Origin: CAVUNY01 sp963843535
GTDB taxonomy: Bacteria > Chloroflexota > Anaerolineae > Anaerolineales > Anaerolineaceae
NCBI GenBank assembly: GCA_963843535.1
Contig: CAWJKU010000001.1
Span: 558,001 to 622,000, forward strand
Direction of reading: 5' to 3'
DNA: 64,000 nucleotides
Shown here: positions 15,835 through 25,305 of the stretch, one piece after another
How positions within the stretch are numbered: the first letter of the stretch is position 1
Layout of the letters: each line of letters opens with the position of its first letter
The notes under the pieces: model-generated
Told to the model about the DNA's origin: nothing
Databases searched by the model: none
Seen by the model: the letters and a program-made list of their open reading frames with translations, nothing else
Translations under genes and position numbers: made by a program

Positions 15835-17469
15835 ATGCTTAAAGTACAAAATATTTCCAAGTCTTTTGGGGTTGATCTCGTCATCAGCCAGATCAGTTTT
15901 ACGATAAATGCTGGCGAACGTTTAGCCCTAGTTGGGCCGAACGGGTGTGGAAAATCCACCTTGATCCGCATATTAATGGGGCTGGAAAAAGCCGACAGCG
16001 GCGCGGTGCTTTTTGACCCGTCTGATGTGCGCGTGGGATACCTTCCGCAGGGTTTTGAATTTGAGGGGGATGAAACCGTGGAGGGATATATAAACCGGAT
16101 GGAAGGCGATCTGGAAGGGCTCTCGGAAAGGTTGGAGGTGCTTGCGATGTCGCTGGGGGACGATCCTGACCAACCGGAGATCCTGGACGAATACGACACC
16201 ATTCTGGCGCAGCTGCAGATTGTATCGGAAACCGCCGGGCGTGGACCCGGGGTGCTGGCAGCCCTGGGGTTGGGTGAAATTCCGCCTGAAACACTGGCTG
16301 GGATCTTAAGCGGTGGTCAGAAGACGCGCCTGGCGCTGGCGGGCGCGCTGCTTTCAAACCCGCAGCTCCTGCTGCTGGATGAACCGACCAACCACCTGGA
16401 CATCGGCATGCTGGAGTGGCTTGAAGATTGGCTGAACGGCTTTCAAGGAGCCGTTTTATTGGTGTCGCATGACCGCGCATTTTTGGATGGGGTCGCCACC
16501 AGCATTCTGGAGATCGACCAGTTCACCCACCGCGGGCGGATTTATGAAGGGAACTACCAGGCTTACCTGGAGCAGAAGCACTACGAAAGAGAGCAACAGT
16601 GGGAGGCTTACACTGACCAGTTGGAAGAAATCGGCCGTTTGCGTGCCGCCGCTGCGCATCTGCGGGGCATTGCCCAGTTTCGTAAAGGTGGAAAAGCCGA
16701 TACGGGTGATAAATTCGCAAAAGGTTTCTTTGCCAACCGTGGATTGGGTACAATCGGGCGCGCCAAGAAGATCGAACGCCGGATAGGAAAATTATTGTCT
16801 GACGATAAAATTGAAAAGCCGAAACTGGTTTGGGAGATGAAAATCGATTGGAACACTGCCGGTGAAACCGGGCGGGATGTGGTGGTATGCGAAGATCTGG
16901 CAGTAGGCTATGATGGACAGGCTGTGCTGGCACACATCGATCTTGTGCTGCGTTACGGGCAGCGGGTGGCTTTAATTGGCCCGAATGGATCGGGGAAATC
17001 TACTTTAATGCGCACCATTGCCGGACTGCTGCCGCCTATCAACGGCAAGCTGCGCCTGGGATCGGGGGTGCGCCCCGGCTATATGGCGCAGGAGCAGGAA
17101 GAGCTTGACGGCAAGCTCAACGTGCTTGAGACGATCCGCAAATATACCTCCATGAACGAAACCGCGGAACGTGAGTTCCTCTCAAAATTTTTATTCAAGC
17201 AAGATGATGTGTTTACCCCCGTCGAAAAGCTTTCCTACGGAGAACGGGCACGCCTATCCCTGGCATGTTTGGCTGCGGGCGGCTGCAACTTGCTGCTGCT
17301 GGATGAACCCATTAACCACCTGGACCTGTCAGCCCGCAGCCGGTTTGAGCAGGCATTAACCGGGTTCGATGGCACGATCTTAGCTGTGGTGCACGATCGC
17401 TATTTTATCCAGGGGTTCGCAACTGCGATTTGGGCAATCGAGGATGAGAAATTAACCATCAAGACCTGA
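15835..17469 (+). CDS. ABC-F ATPase (ribosome-associated, possible antibiotic protection)
   Basis: The 544-residue protein has two ATPase cassettes and no membrane segment: Walker A LVGPNGCGKST, signature LSGGQKTRLALAGAL and LLLLDEPTNHLD in the first, and LIGPNGSGKST, LSYGERARLSLACLA and LLLLDEPINHLD in the second. Between them is the charged, helical ABC-F interdomain linker that reaches the ribosome exit site. Members either ease normal translation (EttA/Uup-like) or dislodge antibiotics from the ribosome. The preceding leader peptide and terminator favour the resistance type (inference). I start at ATG 15835 because an in-frame start at 15784 would place the terminator within the coding sequence. 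Confidence 0.88.
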   Translation: MLKVQNISKSFGVDLVISQISFTINAGERLALVGPNGCGKSTLIRILMGLEKADSGAVLFDPSDVRVGYLPQGFEFEGDETVEGYINRMEGDLEGLSERLEVLAMSLGDDPDQPEILDEYDTILAQLQIVSETAGRGPGVLAALGLGEIPPETLAGILSGGQKTRLALAGALLSNPQLLLLDEPTNHLDIGMLEWLEDWLNGFQGAVLLVSHDRAFLDGVATSILEIDQFTHRGRIYEGNYQAYLEQKHYEREQQWEAYTDQLEEIGRLRAAAAHLRGIAQFRKGGKADTGDKFAKGFFANRGLGTIGRAKKIERRIGKLLSDDKIEKPKLVWEMKIDWNTAGETGRDVVVCEDLAVGYDGQAVLAHIDLVLRYGQRVALIGPNGSGKSTLMRTIAGLLPPINGKLRLGSGVRPGYMAQEQEELDGKLNVLETIRKYTSMNETAEREFLSKFLFKQDDVFTPVEKLSYGERARLSLACLAAGGCNLLLLDEPINHLDLSARSRFEQALTGFDGTILAVVHDRYFIQGFATAIWAIEDEKLTIKT

Positions 17470-17527
17470 GGCCTGGAACCTTTTTGGGGGTTTTGACGTA
17501 TTATATATGTGTATCCAAGGAGGAAAC

Positions 17528-18262
17528 ATGAAGAAGCCTTTGATAGTTGTCATCTCCGTTCTGTTGATCGCGATCCTCACGAGCGCCTGTGAGATCAATA
17601 TGGTTTCTGGATCGGGAAAACTTGTCACCGAAAACCGCCAGGTAAGCGGATTCACATCCGTGACATTTGCGGGATTGGGTGAGCTGAACATAATCCAGGG
17701 AACCACTGAAGGTCTGACGATTGAGGCAGAAGACAATATCATGCCTCGAATAAAGACCACCGTATCCGACGGCAACCTTACCATCGGTTTTGAAAGCAAC
17801 AACTGGCAAGATATGGTCCGCCCTACGCGTACCGTCAAGTTTGAGCTCAAGGTACGCAGCCTTTCCCAATTGGATTTGCAGGGTCTGGGCAGTGTAACGA
17901 TGAACAGCCTGCAGGCCGATGCAGTGACAGTTAAAGTTGGCGGAGCGGGCAATATTAAAATTAGCAAAATAAATTCCGGCGACCTTATTGTTACCATGAC
18001 TGGGGCCGGAAATGTGGACCTGGCGGGCAAAGCCACCACCCAGACGGTCAATTTGAACGGCCTGGGAAATTTCAGCGGCGGGGACCTGGACAGCCAGCGT
18101 ACCACGGTCAATCTGACAGGGGCCGGAAACGCCGATGTCTGGGCGCGCAACGAGTTAACCGTCAAGATCAGCGGCGCAGGTTCGGTTAGCTATTACGGAA
18201 GCCCCAAGATCACCAAGGATATTACCGGGCTGGGCGTGTTAAACAGCAAGGGAAATAAGTAG
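17528..18262 (+). CDS. DUF2807 (GIN-domain) lipoprotein
   Basis: The 244-residue protein has a lipoprotein signal (MKKPLIVVISVLLIAILTSAC, lipobox LTSAC) and then a right-handed beta-helix-like domain typical of DUF2807: VSGFTSVTFAGLGELNIIQG at its start and repeats such as GLGSVTMNSLQADAVTVKVG and GAGNVDLAGK. Such proteins are surface-exposed; their function is unknown, with adhesin-like or envelope stress roles proposed. AAGGAGGAAAC precedes the ATG at 17528. A strong terminator follows, so the gene is monocistronic. Confidence 0.82.
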   Translation: MKKPLIVVISVLLIAILTSACEINMVSGSGKLVTENRQVSGFTSVTFAGLGELNIIQGTTEGLTIEAEDNIMPRIKTTVSDGNLTIGFESNNWQDMVRPTRTVKFELKVRSLSQLDLQGLGSVTMNSLQADAVTVKVGGAGNIKISKINSGDLIVTMTGAGNVDLAGKATTQTVNLNGLGNFSGGDLDSQRTTVNLTGAGNADVWARNELTVKISGAGSVSYYGSPKITKDITGLGVLNSKGNK

Positions 18263-18273
18263 AATTTATCAGG

Positions 18274-18316
18274 AATGGGCTGGTTTTCGCTGTAAGCGAA
18301 AACCAGCCCATTTTTT
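18274..18316 (+). terminator. Strong intrinsic terminator after the DUF2807 gene
   Basis: An 18-bp perfect stem (arm AATGGGCTGGTTTTCGCT) with a GTA loop, followed by six T. It ends 16 bases before the next start codon. Confidence 0.85.
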
Positions 18317-18331
18317 GTTTTGGAGCAGCCT

Positions 18332-19450
18332 ATGGACCAATTAATTTGCCGGGATTGTAAAAAGACCTATTCTCTCCAATCGCCAGTCTGGAGATGTACT
18401 TGCGGAGGCCTGCTGGATATCGAATTTACACCGGCATTTGACCTGGAGAAGATCCGGTCGCGCCCGCCCAGCCTATGGCGCTACCGTGAAGCCTTGCCGC
18501 TGGCGCATGATGAAAATCGGGTCACATTTGGCGAAGGATTTACGCCGCTGACGCCGGTGAGCTTCAATGGGCGAAAAGTTCTGGTCAAGCAAGACCAGCT
18601 CTTTCCGACGGGTTCATACAAAGATCGGGGAGCGGCCCTTTTGATCAGCAAGGTTAAAGAGCTAGGCATCCAGGCAGTGGTTGAAGACTCTTCCGGGAAT
18701 GCCGGGTGCGCTGTGGCGGCGTACTGCGCTGCGGCCGGTATCGCGTGCCAGATATTCGTGCCGGAGAGCACCGCGATGGGCAAATTGGCTCAGATCCAGC
18801 TGTACGGCGCGGATCTCAAGCGCATCCCCGGTTCGCGTGAGGATACAGCCCGGGCTGTGACGGCGGCTGCGGCGCGGTTATATTACGCCAGCCATTCATG
18901 GAATCCTTTCTTCTTTCACGGCACGAAGACCTGGGCCTATGAGGTGGTAGAGCAGCTTGGCTGGCAGGCTCCGGATACGGTAATCCTCCCGGTCGGCAAC
19001 GGCACATTATTGCTCGGCGCCGCCATCGGTTTTAATGAGCTGCTCATGGCGGGTTTGATCCGTACTTTGCCCAGACTCATAGGCATTCAAGCTGAAGGCT
19101 GCGCCCCGCTGGCGATGGCATTTCGGGAGGGACTGGACCATGTGCCAGCCATCGCGAAAATAGATACCCTGGCAGAGGGTATTGCCATCGCTGCGCCGGT
19201 GCGGGGGATGCAAATTATTGAAGCGGTGCGGTACAGCGGGGGAGAGCTGCTGACTGTTACCGAAGAGGAAATTATCACTTCGCTGTGGGCTGTAGCCCGG
19301 CAAGGCTATTATATTGAGCCGACATCCGCGGCGGTCACGGCTGGGGTTGCGCAATATTTACGACATGCGCCGCAAGACGAGCGCATTGTAACGGTGTTCA
19401 CCGGACATGGGTTAAAAGCGACCGAAAAGATGGTGAAGCTGGCTCACTAA
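18332..19450 (+). CDS. Threonine synthase-like PLP-dependent lyase
   Basis: The 372-residue protein begins with a zinc ribbon (CRDC near residue 6 and CTCGG near 27) and continues as a fold-type II PLP enzyme. The PLP lysine is in PTGSYKDRGA, the phosphate/cofactor loop is SSGNAGCAVAAY, and PVGNGTLLLGA binds the cofactor phosphate. This is the layout of archaeal-type threonine synthases and of cysteate synthase-like paralogues. It would convert O-phosphohomoserine to threonine, or act on a related phospho-amino acid. No homoserine pathway gene lies beside it, so the paralogue reading stays open. GGAG lies ahead of ATG 18332. Confidence 0.8.
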   Translation: MDQLICRDCKKTYSLQSPVWRCTCGGLLDIEFTPAFDLEKIRSRPPSLWRYREALPLAHDENRVTFGEGFTPLTPVSFNGRKVLVKQDQLFPTGSYKDRGAALLISKVKELGIQAVVEDSSGNAGCAVAAYCAAAGIACQIFVPESTAMGKLAQIQLYGADLKRIPGSREDTARAVTAAAARLYYASHSWNPFFFHGTKTWAYEVVEQLGWQAPDTVILPVGNGTLLLGAAIGFNELLMAGLIRTLPRLIGIQAEGCAPLAMAFREGLDHVPAIAKIDTLAEGIAIAAPVRGMQIIEAVRYSGGELLTVTEEEIITSLWAVARQGYYIEPTSAAVTAGVAQYLRHAPQDERIVTVFTGHGLKATEKMVKLAH

Positions 19451-20568
19451 GGGTTCAACAGGACGGGGATGGACCATAAGGCAACCGTGCCGGGGATGCG
19501 GTCGGTGCTTTCCTGGCGCAGTACCAGGCGCGCATGAGTAGGTCCACTGACTTTGTAGGTCAGGTCTACAGAAAATGGATTATGGCTGAGCACACCTGAC
19601 GGCAGATCTATTTTCATGCTGGCATTGGCCAACAGCTGGCCCTTTTCATCGAGCAGTTCTAATAAAACGGGGTTTACATTAACCGGCCTGATCAGACCGC
19701 GCACTGCCAGAATACCGCCTTTGATCACCTGGTCGGCTACAGGCGAGCGAAAAATAAAGGGCGCCATGCCGCTGAGGGCAGGATTAAAATCGTTATCACC
19801 GATTGAAAAGAGCACAATATCAATGGAAGCCAGGGCGGCCTGGCGCCCGTAGCGGTCATTAACACTGACCACCAGCCGGCCTAGCTCAGCCACTCCATTT
19901 ATTTTAAATTCCAGTTTTGGAGCAATCGCGATCGAACGATCGATATACTCACGGTAATCCAGGCGTTGGCGTACCAGGGAACGCCCATCCTCTCCGAAAA
20001 GCTCGACTAACACCAATCCGTCCTCACCCGGCGAAACGCTGGCCTCGACCTGGATGGGTGAAAGCAGCTTGGAGAAATCTCCCGGGCGGAGGATGCGCAG
20101 GAAAGCCTGGGGCGGGGTGGGGGTGAGCGTGATGGTCGGCGTGCGGGTTGGAATCGGGGTAAAGGTTGACCAGCGCCAGAGGGTGCGGGTGGGGATCAAT
20201 GTTTTCGAGGGGGTCAGGGTGATGGTCGGGGAAAGGGTTTTGGTTGGCGTAAGGGTTATGGTGGGGGTGAGGGTGATGGTCGGGCTCTTCGTCGGTGTTC
20301 CGGGCTTGCTGGTCGTGGCAGGCGTACCTGCCGGCGGCGGGGTTGAAGATTGGGGCACGACACCTGGTCCTTTGGTGCCAACCGGCTGGAAAGTGGCACT
20401 GGATGCGGGTTGTGTAGCTGTGAACTGCGAGACCATGGTGTCGGTTGGAGCAGGCGGGATTTGAGGAGCCTCGAGATGAGGCAGGGCGCAGCCCGACATC
20501 ACCAGCAGCAGGAGCATGCCAGTTGGTATTCGCGACCAAAAACTTTTCTTGTCCATCCGTGTGCGCAT
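19447..20568 (-). CDS. Lipoprotein with Thr/Pro-rich stalk
   Basis: This roughly 373-residue protein has a lipobox (LLLLVMSGC), a low-complexity stalk of about 120 residues with repeats of the type TPTITLTP, then a beta-rich domain from about residue 165 (FLRILRPGDFSKLLSPIQVEA) that looks Ig-like, with a second similar module after RSPVADQVIKGG. It should be anchored outside the membrane and hold the C-terminal part away from the surface. Function unknown. The start is uncertain: ATG 20568 has GGATGA upstream, while GTG 20577 and ATG 20556 are also in frame. It converges on the threonine synthase-like gene with a 4-base overlap. Confidence 0.7.
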   Translation of the reverse strand: MRTRMDKKSFWSRIPTGMLLLLVMSGCALPHLEAPQIPPAPTDTMVSQFTATQPASSATFQPVGTKGPGVVPQSSTPPPAGTPATTSKPGTPTKSPTITLTPTITLTPTKTLSPTITLTPSKTLIPTRTLWRWSTFTPIPTRTPTITLTPTPPQAFLRILRPGDFSKLLSPIQVEASVSPGEDGLVLVELFGEDGRSLVRQRLDYREYIDRSIAIAPKLEFKINGVAELGRLVVSVNDRYGRQAALASIDIVLFSIGDNDFNPALSGMAPFIFRSPVADQVIKGGILAVRGLIRPVNVNPVLLELLDEKGQLLANASMKIDLPSGVLSHNPFSVDLTYKVSGPTHARLVLRQESTDRIPGTVALWSIPVLLNP

Positions 20569-20696
20569 GAAATTCACTCATCCAATTTTAGCGCAAATTC
20601 AGCGCATCGCCCGGCTTACAGTGGCGATATGAGGTCACATTACAGCACTGTAAACCGGGCGACGGCTCTCGCCTCAAGCTCTATTGGATGAAATGC

Positions 20697-22196
20697 TTAC
20701 AGATGATAAATTTCTCCATATTTGGCTTGCAGGTAGCGCAGGTACGGCTGGGGATTGATCTTGGAACCGGTTATCTTTTTCACCAGTTCCTGCGGCTCAA
20801 ACTTGGCGCCGTAGCGGTGGACATGCTCGCGCAGCCAGGACAGCAGCTCTCCAAATTCGCCCCGGGTAATCTGGTTATCCAGGTCTGGCAGGTCCTTTTG
20901 AATTACTTCCCACAACTGGAGCGAGACCAGGTTGCCAAGGGCATACGTCGGGAAGTATCCAAACATGCCGCCGGACCAATGCACGTCTTGCAGCACGCCT
21001 ACGGAGTCGTTGGGCGGGATCACCCCCAGGTATTCGCGCATCCGCTGGTTCCAGGCCTGGGGCAAATCCTTGACCGCCAGGTTGCCCTCGAGCAAGGCAA
21101 TTTCCAGTTCCAGCCTTAGCATAATATGCAGGTTGTACGTGGCTTCATCGGCTTCAACTCGGATGAAGGAAGGCTGGACTTTGTTAATTCCCCGGTAAAA
21201 AGTTGCCAGGCTGACCTTACCAACCTGCTCAGGGAACATTTCCTGGAAACGAGGATAAAAGAATTTCCAAAATGGCAGGGATCTGCCGATCAGGTTTTCC
21301 CACATACGCGACTGTGATTCGTGCAGGGCCATCGATGCGCCAGATGCCATAGGGGTGCGCCTCACAGAACGATCCACGCCTAACTCATACAACGCATGCC
21401 CGGCCTCGTGCATGGTGCCAAACAGGGCGGTCGCCACCCGGCTGGGTTCTACTCGGGTGGTGACGCGCACATCGCCAATTCCCAAGGTCTGGGTAAAGGG
21501 ATGAACGGCTTTATCCTGGCGGCCGTGGTTCCAATCATAGCCGAAGCGCGTGATGACCTCTACGCCAAAATCCCACTGGTCTTTTTCATCATAGCTGGCG
21601 CGCAGGAAAGAATCATCCACCACTGTTTGGGCGGTGATGCGTTTGATCAATGTGACCTGCACCGGGCGCACCTCGTTAAAAATAGCCTGGACTTCAGCGG
21701 TTTTCATCCCTGGCTCAAAGTCATCTAACTGAGGGTCGTAAACGTGATCGAAAGGGGCAAAAAATGAAGAATAATCGCGCCGTAAGCTGACAATTTTCTC
21801 CAGGTGGGGTTGAAAAATGGAAAAGTCGGATTTCTTTTTGGCTTCTTCCCAGGCCGAATGAGCCATGGTGGTGACTTTCGCAAATTCGATGACCCACTCC
21901 GAAGAGACCTTCACCCTTTTTTCATGCTCTCGTCGGGTGACTTTGATCAAACGGGCATCGTCTGAATCAGGATCCATTCCGGCCTGTACCGGGCGCAAAT
22001 CCTCAAGAAGTTGGCTCACCTCAGGAGAGGTAATTTTCAGGTGCAAAAGGTTGGAGAGAGTGGAGAGCGCGTCACCGCGGTCCTCTGCCCCACCAGGCGG
22101 CATATAGGTTTGCTGGTCCCAGCCCAAGAGGGCAACCGCAGACTGAATATCCATGATTTCGCCGGCAAGTGATTTGAGCCGATTGAGATTATCCAT
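20697..22196 (-). CDS. M32 family metallocarboxypeptidase
   Basis: The 499-residue protein is the expected length for thermostable carboxypeptidase Taq-type enzymes. The zinc site is HEAGH at 263-267, with the third ligand Glu293 in ALHESQSRMWEN. The N-terminus shows the family's GWDQQTYMPPGGAEDRGDAL. M32 enzymes remove C-terminal residues from peptides in the cytoplasm, with broad specificity except for proline. It is downstream of the SerA-like gene on the same strand but 175 bases and two hairpins away, so probably in its own transcript. Confidence 0.93.
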   Translation of the reverse strand: MDNLNRLKSLAGEIMDIQSAVALLGWDQQTYMPPGGAEDRGDALSTLSNLLHLKITSPEVSQLLEDLRPVQAGMDPDSDDARLIKVTRREHEKRVKVSSEWVIEFAKVTTMAHSAWEEAKKKSDFSIFQPHLEKIVSLRRDYSSFFAPFDHVYDPQLDDFEPGMKTAEVQAIFNEVRPVQVTLIKRITAQTVVDDSFLRASYDEKDQWDFGVEVITRFGYDWNHGRQDKAVHPFTQTLGIGDVRVTTRVEPSRVATALFGTMHEAGHALYELGVDRSVRRTPMASGASMALHESQSRMWENLIGRSLPFWKFFYPRFQEMFPEQVGKVSLATFYRGINKVQPSFIRVEADEATYNLHIMLRLELEIALLEGNLAVKDLPQAWNQRMREYLGVIPPNDSVGVLQDVHWSGGMFGYFPTYALGNLVSLQLWEVIQKDLPDLDNQITRGEFGELLSWLREHVHRYGAKFEPQELVKKITGSKINPQPYLRYLQAKYGEIYHL

Positions 22197-22248
22197 GGGA
22201 TTGGTTTCTTCCTTTCAAAATAAAAGCTGTTCGCACTTCGTAAGCCAC

Positions 22249-22281
22249 GCACACTCCACCCGCAGGGCGCACAGAGTGTGC
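22249..22281. repeat. Intergenic inverted repeat
   Basis: GCACACTC (22249-22256) and GAGTGTGC (22274-22281) form a perfect 8-bp stem; flanking CCACG and CGTGG can extend it. Similar GTGTGC/CGAAGTG-rich words occur at 46.55-46.76 kb. Confidence 0.4.
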
Positions 22282-22312
22282 GGCCCCCGTGGGGCAAATG
22301 ATGACAGTATGT

Positions 22313-22346
22313 ATGTTTGAGCGACGAAATCGCATCAAACAAACAT
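22313..22346. repeat. Imperfect member of the palindromic repeat family
   Basis: ATGTTTG on the left and CAAACAT on the right enclose GCGA/TCGC around a short loop; the left arm has lost about five bases relative to the right. It ends in ACATCC, comparable to ACACCC in the other family members. Confidence 0.5.
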
Positions 22347-22371
22347 CCAAAGTATGCTTTGAAAGGATTGC

Positions 22372-23313
22372 TTACGCAACTTTCCAGCGCAAGGATTGGC
22401 CTGCCAGCGCCGCCAGTACTTCGCTGCCGATATCTTCTGCAGCGCGGGCCTGGGCTTCTACCGTCTGCGCGCCGATATGCGGGGTGCAAACCACCCGCGG
22501 ATGGCATGCCAGCGCGGTTTGGCCAGGCGGCTCGGTGGTAAATACGTCAAGTGCGGCCGAAGCTACCTTGCCCGTTTCGAGGGCAGCCAACAGGGCGTCT
22601 TCATCGATGACCCCACCGCGCGCGGCGCAAACGATGCGCACCCCGGCTTTCATCCGGTCGAAGGCTTCCGCGTTCAGCAGGTTTTTGGAAGCGGCGGTTA
22701 GAGGAATATGCAGGGTGATGAAATCGGACTGAGCCAGTAATTCATCGAAAGTAACTGGTTGGGCACCGCGGCCGGAAATTTCCTCTGCAGATAGTAGAGG
22801 ATCGAATCCCAGGATGCGCATTCCAAAAGCTGATGCACGCACACCCACAGCCGCGCCAATTCGGCCAAACCCGATGACCCCCAGTGTCTTTTTGAACAAC
22901 TCGACCCCTTCAAGTTCTTTCTTGAGCCATTTTCCGTTCTTCATGGCGGTATCCGCGCGGGGAATGTCGCGAATCATCGAGAGCATCAAACCCATGGCTA
23001 ACTCGGCGACCGAAACAGTTGTCGCAATGGGGGCGTTTACCACTGTGACGCCGTGTGCTCTGGCAGCAATGAGGTCGATGTTGTCGACGCCTACCCCGGA
23101 CCGCCCGACCACTTTAAGCTTCTGCGCTGCGTCAAAAACAGCCGCGGTAACCTTGGTTCGCCCGCGCACCACCAGTGCGTCGTAATCACCAATCACCTTG
23201 AGCAGATCGTCCGCGGATATGCCATTTTGGTTCACGACTTCGGCCGAGGCACGCATTAACGCCTGGCCATTCTCCTCCAATCCATCGGTCAGCAAGATTT
23301 TCCACGCAGCCAT
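22372..23313 (-). CDS. D-3-phosphoglycerate dehydrogenase-like (short SerA type)
   Basis: The 313-residue protein is a D-2-hydroxyacid dehydrogenase: NAD motif GVIGFGRIG, catalytic Arg in CAARGGVIDE, Glu in DVFTTEPP and His in TPHIGAQT. It ends directly after the catalytic domain and lacks the ASB/ACT regulatory domains of long SerA forms, so it should not be feedback-regulated by serine through ACT. It oxidises 3-phosphoglycerate in serine synthesis if the name holds, but other 2-hydroxyacids are possible. AAGGAGC precedes the ATG. No serC or serB is in the window. Confidence 0.85.
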   Translation of the reverse strand: MAAWKILLTDGLEENGQALMRASAEVVNQNGISADDLLKVIGDYDALVVRGRTKVTAAVFDAAQKLKVVGRSGVGVDNIDLIAARAHGVTVVNAPIATTVSVAELAMGLMLSMIRDIPRADTAMKNGKWLKKELEGVELFKKTLGVIGFGRIGAAVGVRASAFGMRILGFDPLLSAEEISGRGAQPVTFDELLAQSDFITLHIPLTAASKNLLNAEAFDRMKAGVRIVCAARGGVIDEDALLAALETGKVASAALDVFTTEPPGQTALACHPRVVCTPHIGAQTVEAQARAAEDIGSEVLAALAGQSLRWKVA

Positions 23314-23392
23314 TTATAGCTCCTTAGGATAGAAATTGTCAGGATGACGAACCTTGTACGACCATTTTACCAAGAAAGGGATTTTTCGATGA

Positions 23393-24621
23393 TTATTCGT
23401 AACGCAGCGCTTCCACCGGTTCCAGGTTTGCGGCCCGATTGGCCGGATAGATGCCAAAGAACAGGCCGACCGCGGTCGAGAACAGGGTCGCCAGCAGGAC
23501 CGCATCCAGGCCAACTTCAGGGGTGAAGGGCGTACCGCTAGCGGCGGCTACGCGGCCCACAACATACCCAATGAACCAGCCGAAGGCCAATCCCGATCAG
23601 GCCGCCAAACAGGCTGAGCAGGGATGATTCGGTCAAAAATTGGATCAAGATATCTTTCTTGCGCGCACCCAGGGCTTTACGCAGCCCGATCTCGCGCGTG
23701 CGTTCGGTCACACTGACCAGCATGATGTTCATGATACCAATACCACCCACCAGCAGGGAGATGGCTGCCACCCCGCCCAGGAAGATGGTCAGCACGCCGG
23801 TGATAGTTTGGGCTGTAGCTAAAAAGTCCTGTTGGGTAAAAACGGTGAAGTCATCGGCGCCCAGGGCGGTGCGATGGCGGGTGCGCAGGATGTCAGCGAC
23901 TTCCTGCGAGGCTTGCGGAACTGCTTCTGGATCGGTAGCCTGTACGTATATCACATCCACCTGGTCCATCGAACGGCGGATCAGGCGGGCCTGGCCGGTG
24001 GAAAAGGGGACGACCACCACATTATCCTGGCTGCCGAAGGAGCCGCCGCCTTTCGATTCCAGCACCCCGATTACCCGGAACGGTTGCCCTTCGATACGGA
24101 TCGTTTCTCCTACCAGGCCATCTTTCCTGCCAAATAATTTATCGGCTACTTGCGGTCCGATCAAGGCCACGGAAGCTTGACCGAGGACCTGCTCGTCGGT
24201 GATATATGCGCCTTCGGTAATTTTGTAATTGCGCACGTTGAAGTAATCTGGGGTGACCCCGTTGACTTGGGCGGTCGTCTGTTCGCCGCCAAAAGTAACA
24301 ACCAGGCTCCTTTGGATCACAGGCGCAACCCCAGCGACGGATGGCGCCAGGAATTCATCCATGAGAGCGGCCGCATCCTGCCGTGGTCAGCGGCTGGACG
24401 TTGCGCACCTGTTCGGTGAGGTTTCCTTTGAATACAAACAGTAAGTTGGTGCCAATACCGCTGATCGAGCCGGTGATCGTGTTCTGAGCCCCGGTTCCAG
24501 CAGCCAGCATGGCAATCACCGCAGCCACCCCAATCACGATCCCCAGGATGGTCAGCCCTGAACGCAGCTTGTTGGCGCTCAAACTCTCCAGGGCTTCGAT
24601 AATGGCTTGAGACAGGTTCAT
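23393..24621 (-). pseudogene. MacB-type ABC permease with two frameshifts
   Basis: The reading frame is complete only if two single-base insertions are removed. It begins MNLSQAIIEALESLSANKLR, shifts near 24377 (a CC run) after VQPLTTA, continues as ALMDEFLAPSVAGVAPVIQ through the MacB periplasmic core and the FtsX domain (VGGIGIMNIMLVSVTERTRE), and shifts again near 23593 before AFGWFIGYVVGR. The end, VEALRYE, is the canonical MacB C-terminus. Corrected length is 408 residues. Its start overlaps the ATPase stop by four bases, as in intact operons. Everything except the two indels looks functional, so sequencing error is as likely as decay. Confidence 0.85.
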
Positions 24622-25301
24622 GCTGAGCGCTCCAATAGCAATCCATCCTCTAGACGGATCACGCGCTGGGTTTGCTCCGCCACCCGCGGATCGTGGGTTA
24701 CCACCAGGATGGTTGTGCCCCGCTCGCGGTTCAGTGTCAGGATCAGCTCCATAATTTCTTTGCCGGATTTCGAATCAAGGTTGCCGGTCGGTTCGTCGGC
24801 CATCAGAATGGCCGGGTCGTTGACCAACGCCCGGGCGATAGCCACCCGCTGCTGCTGCCCGCCCGAAAGCTCGGTCGGTTTATGATGCACCCGGTCCGCC
24901 AACCCCACCGATTCCAGGGCTTGCCGGGCGCGGTCTGCCCGCCCGTGGCTCACCCCGGCATAGCGCATGGGCAGCTCCACGTTGGAAAGGGCTGTGGCGC
25001 GCGGCAGCAGGTTGAAGCTCTGGAATACGAACCCCACCTTACGGTTGCGGATCATCGCCAACTGATCGCTGTTGAGATGGGCAACTTCCTCGCCGTCCAG
25101 CAAATAACTGCCGCTGGTTGGACGGTCCAGGCAGCCCAGGATGTTCATCAGGGTTGACTTGCCCGAGCCGGAAGGACCCATGATCGAGACAATTTCGCCC
25201 CGCCGGATCTTGAAGGAGACCCCCGCCAGGGCATGTACTTCCACCGAGCCCATTTTGTAGGTTTTTCGCAGGTCACTGGCTTCGATTACCCAGTCTTCCA
25301 T
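24618..25301 (-). CDS. MacB-type ABC exporter ATPase
   Basis: From ATG 25301 (with GGGAGGTAAGG upstream) the protein has 227 residues and is intact: Walker A MGPSGSGKSTLMN, signature LSGGQQQRVAIARAL, Walker B ILMADEPTGNLDS and switch His in VVTHDPRV. It belongs to the LolD/MacB group that drives mechanotransmission permeases. It lies between a broken adaptor gene upstream and a broken permease gene downstream, with 4-base spacing and overlap on either side. Confidence 0.92.
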   Translation of the reverse strand: MEDWVIEASDLRKTYKMGSVEVHALAGVSFKIRRGEIVSIMGPSGSGKSTLMNILGCLDRPTSGSYLLDGEEVAHLNSDQLAMIRNRKVGFVFQSFNLLPRATALSNVELPMRYAGVSHGRADRARQALESVGLADRVHHKPTELSGGQQQRVAIARALVNDPAILMADEPTGNLDSKSGKEIMELILTLNRERGTTILVVTHDPRVAEQTQRVIRLEDGLLLERSA

Positions 25302-25305
25302 AACC

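Noticed and set aside
17493..17510. Promoter TTGACG before the DUF2807 gene
   Set aside because: The AT-rich TATTATATATG begins directly after it, leaving no proper spacer, so I could not define the -10.
20054..20464. 136-codon ORF rich in Gly/Val repeats
   Set aside because: It is antisense to the Thr/Pro stalk; the repeats reflect the hexamer DNA repeats.
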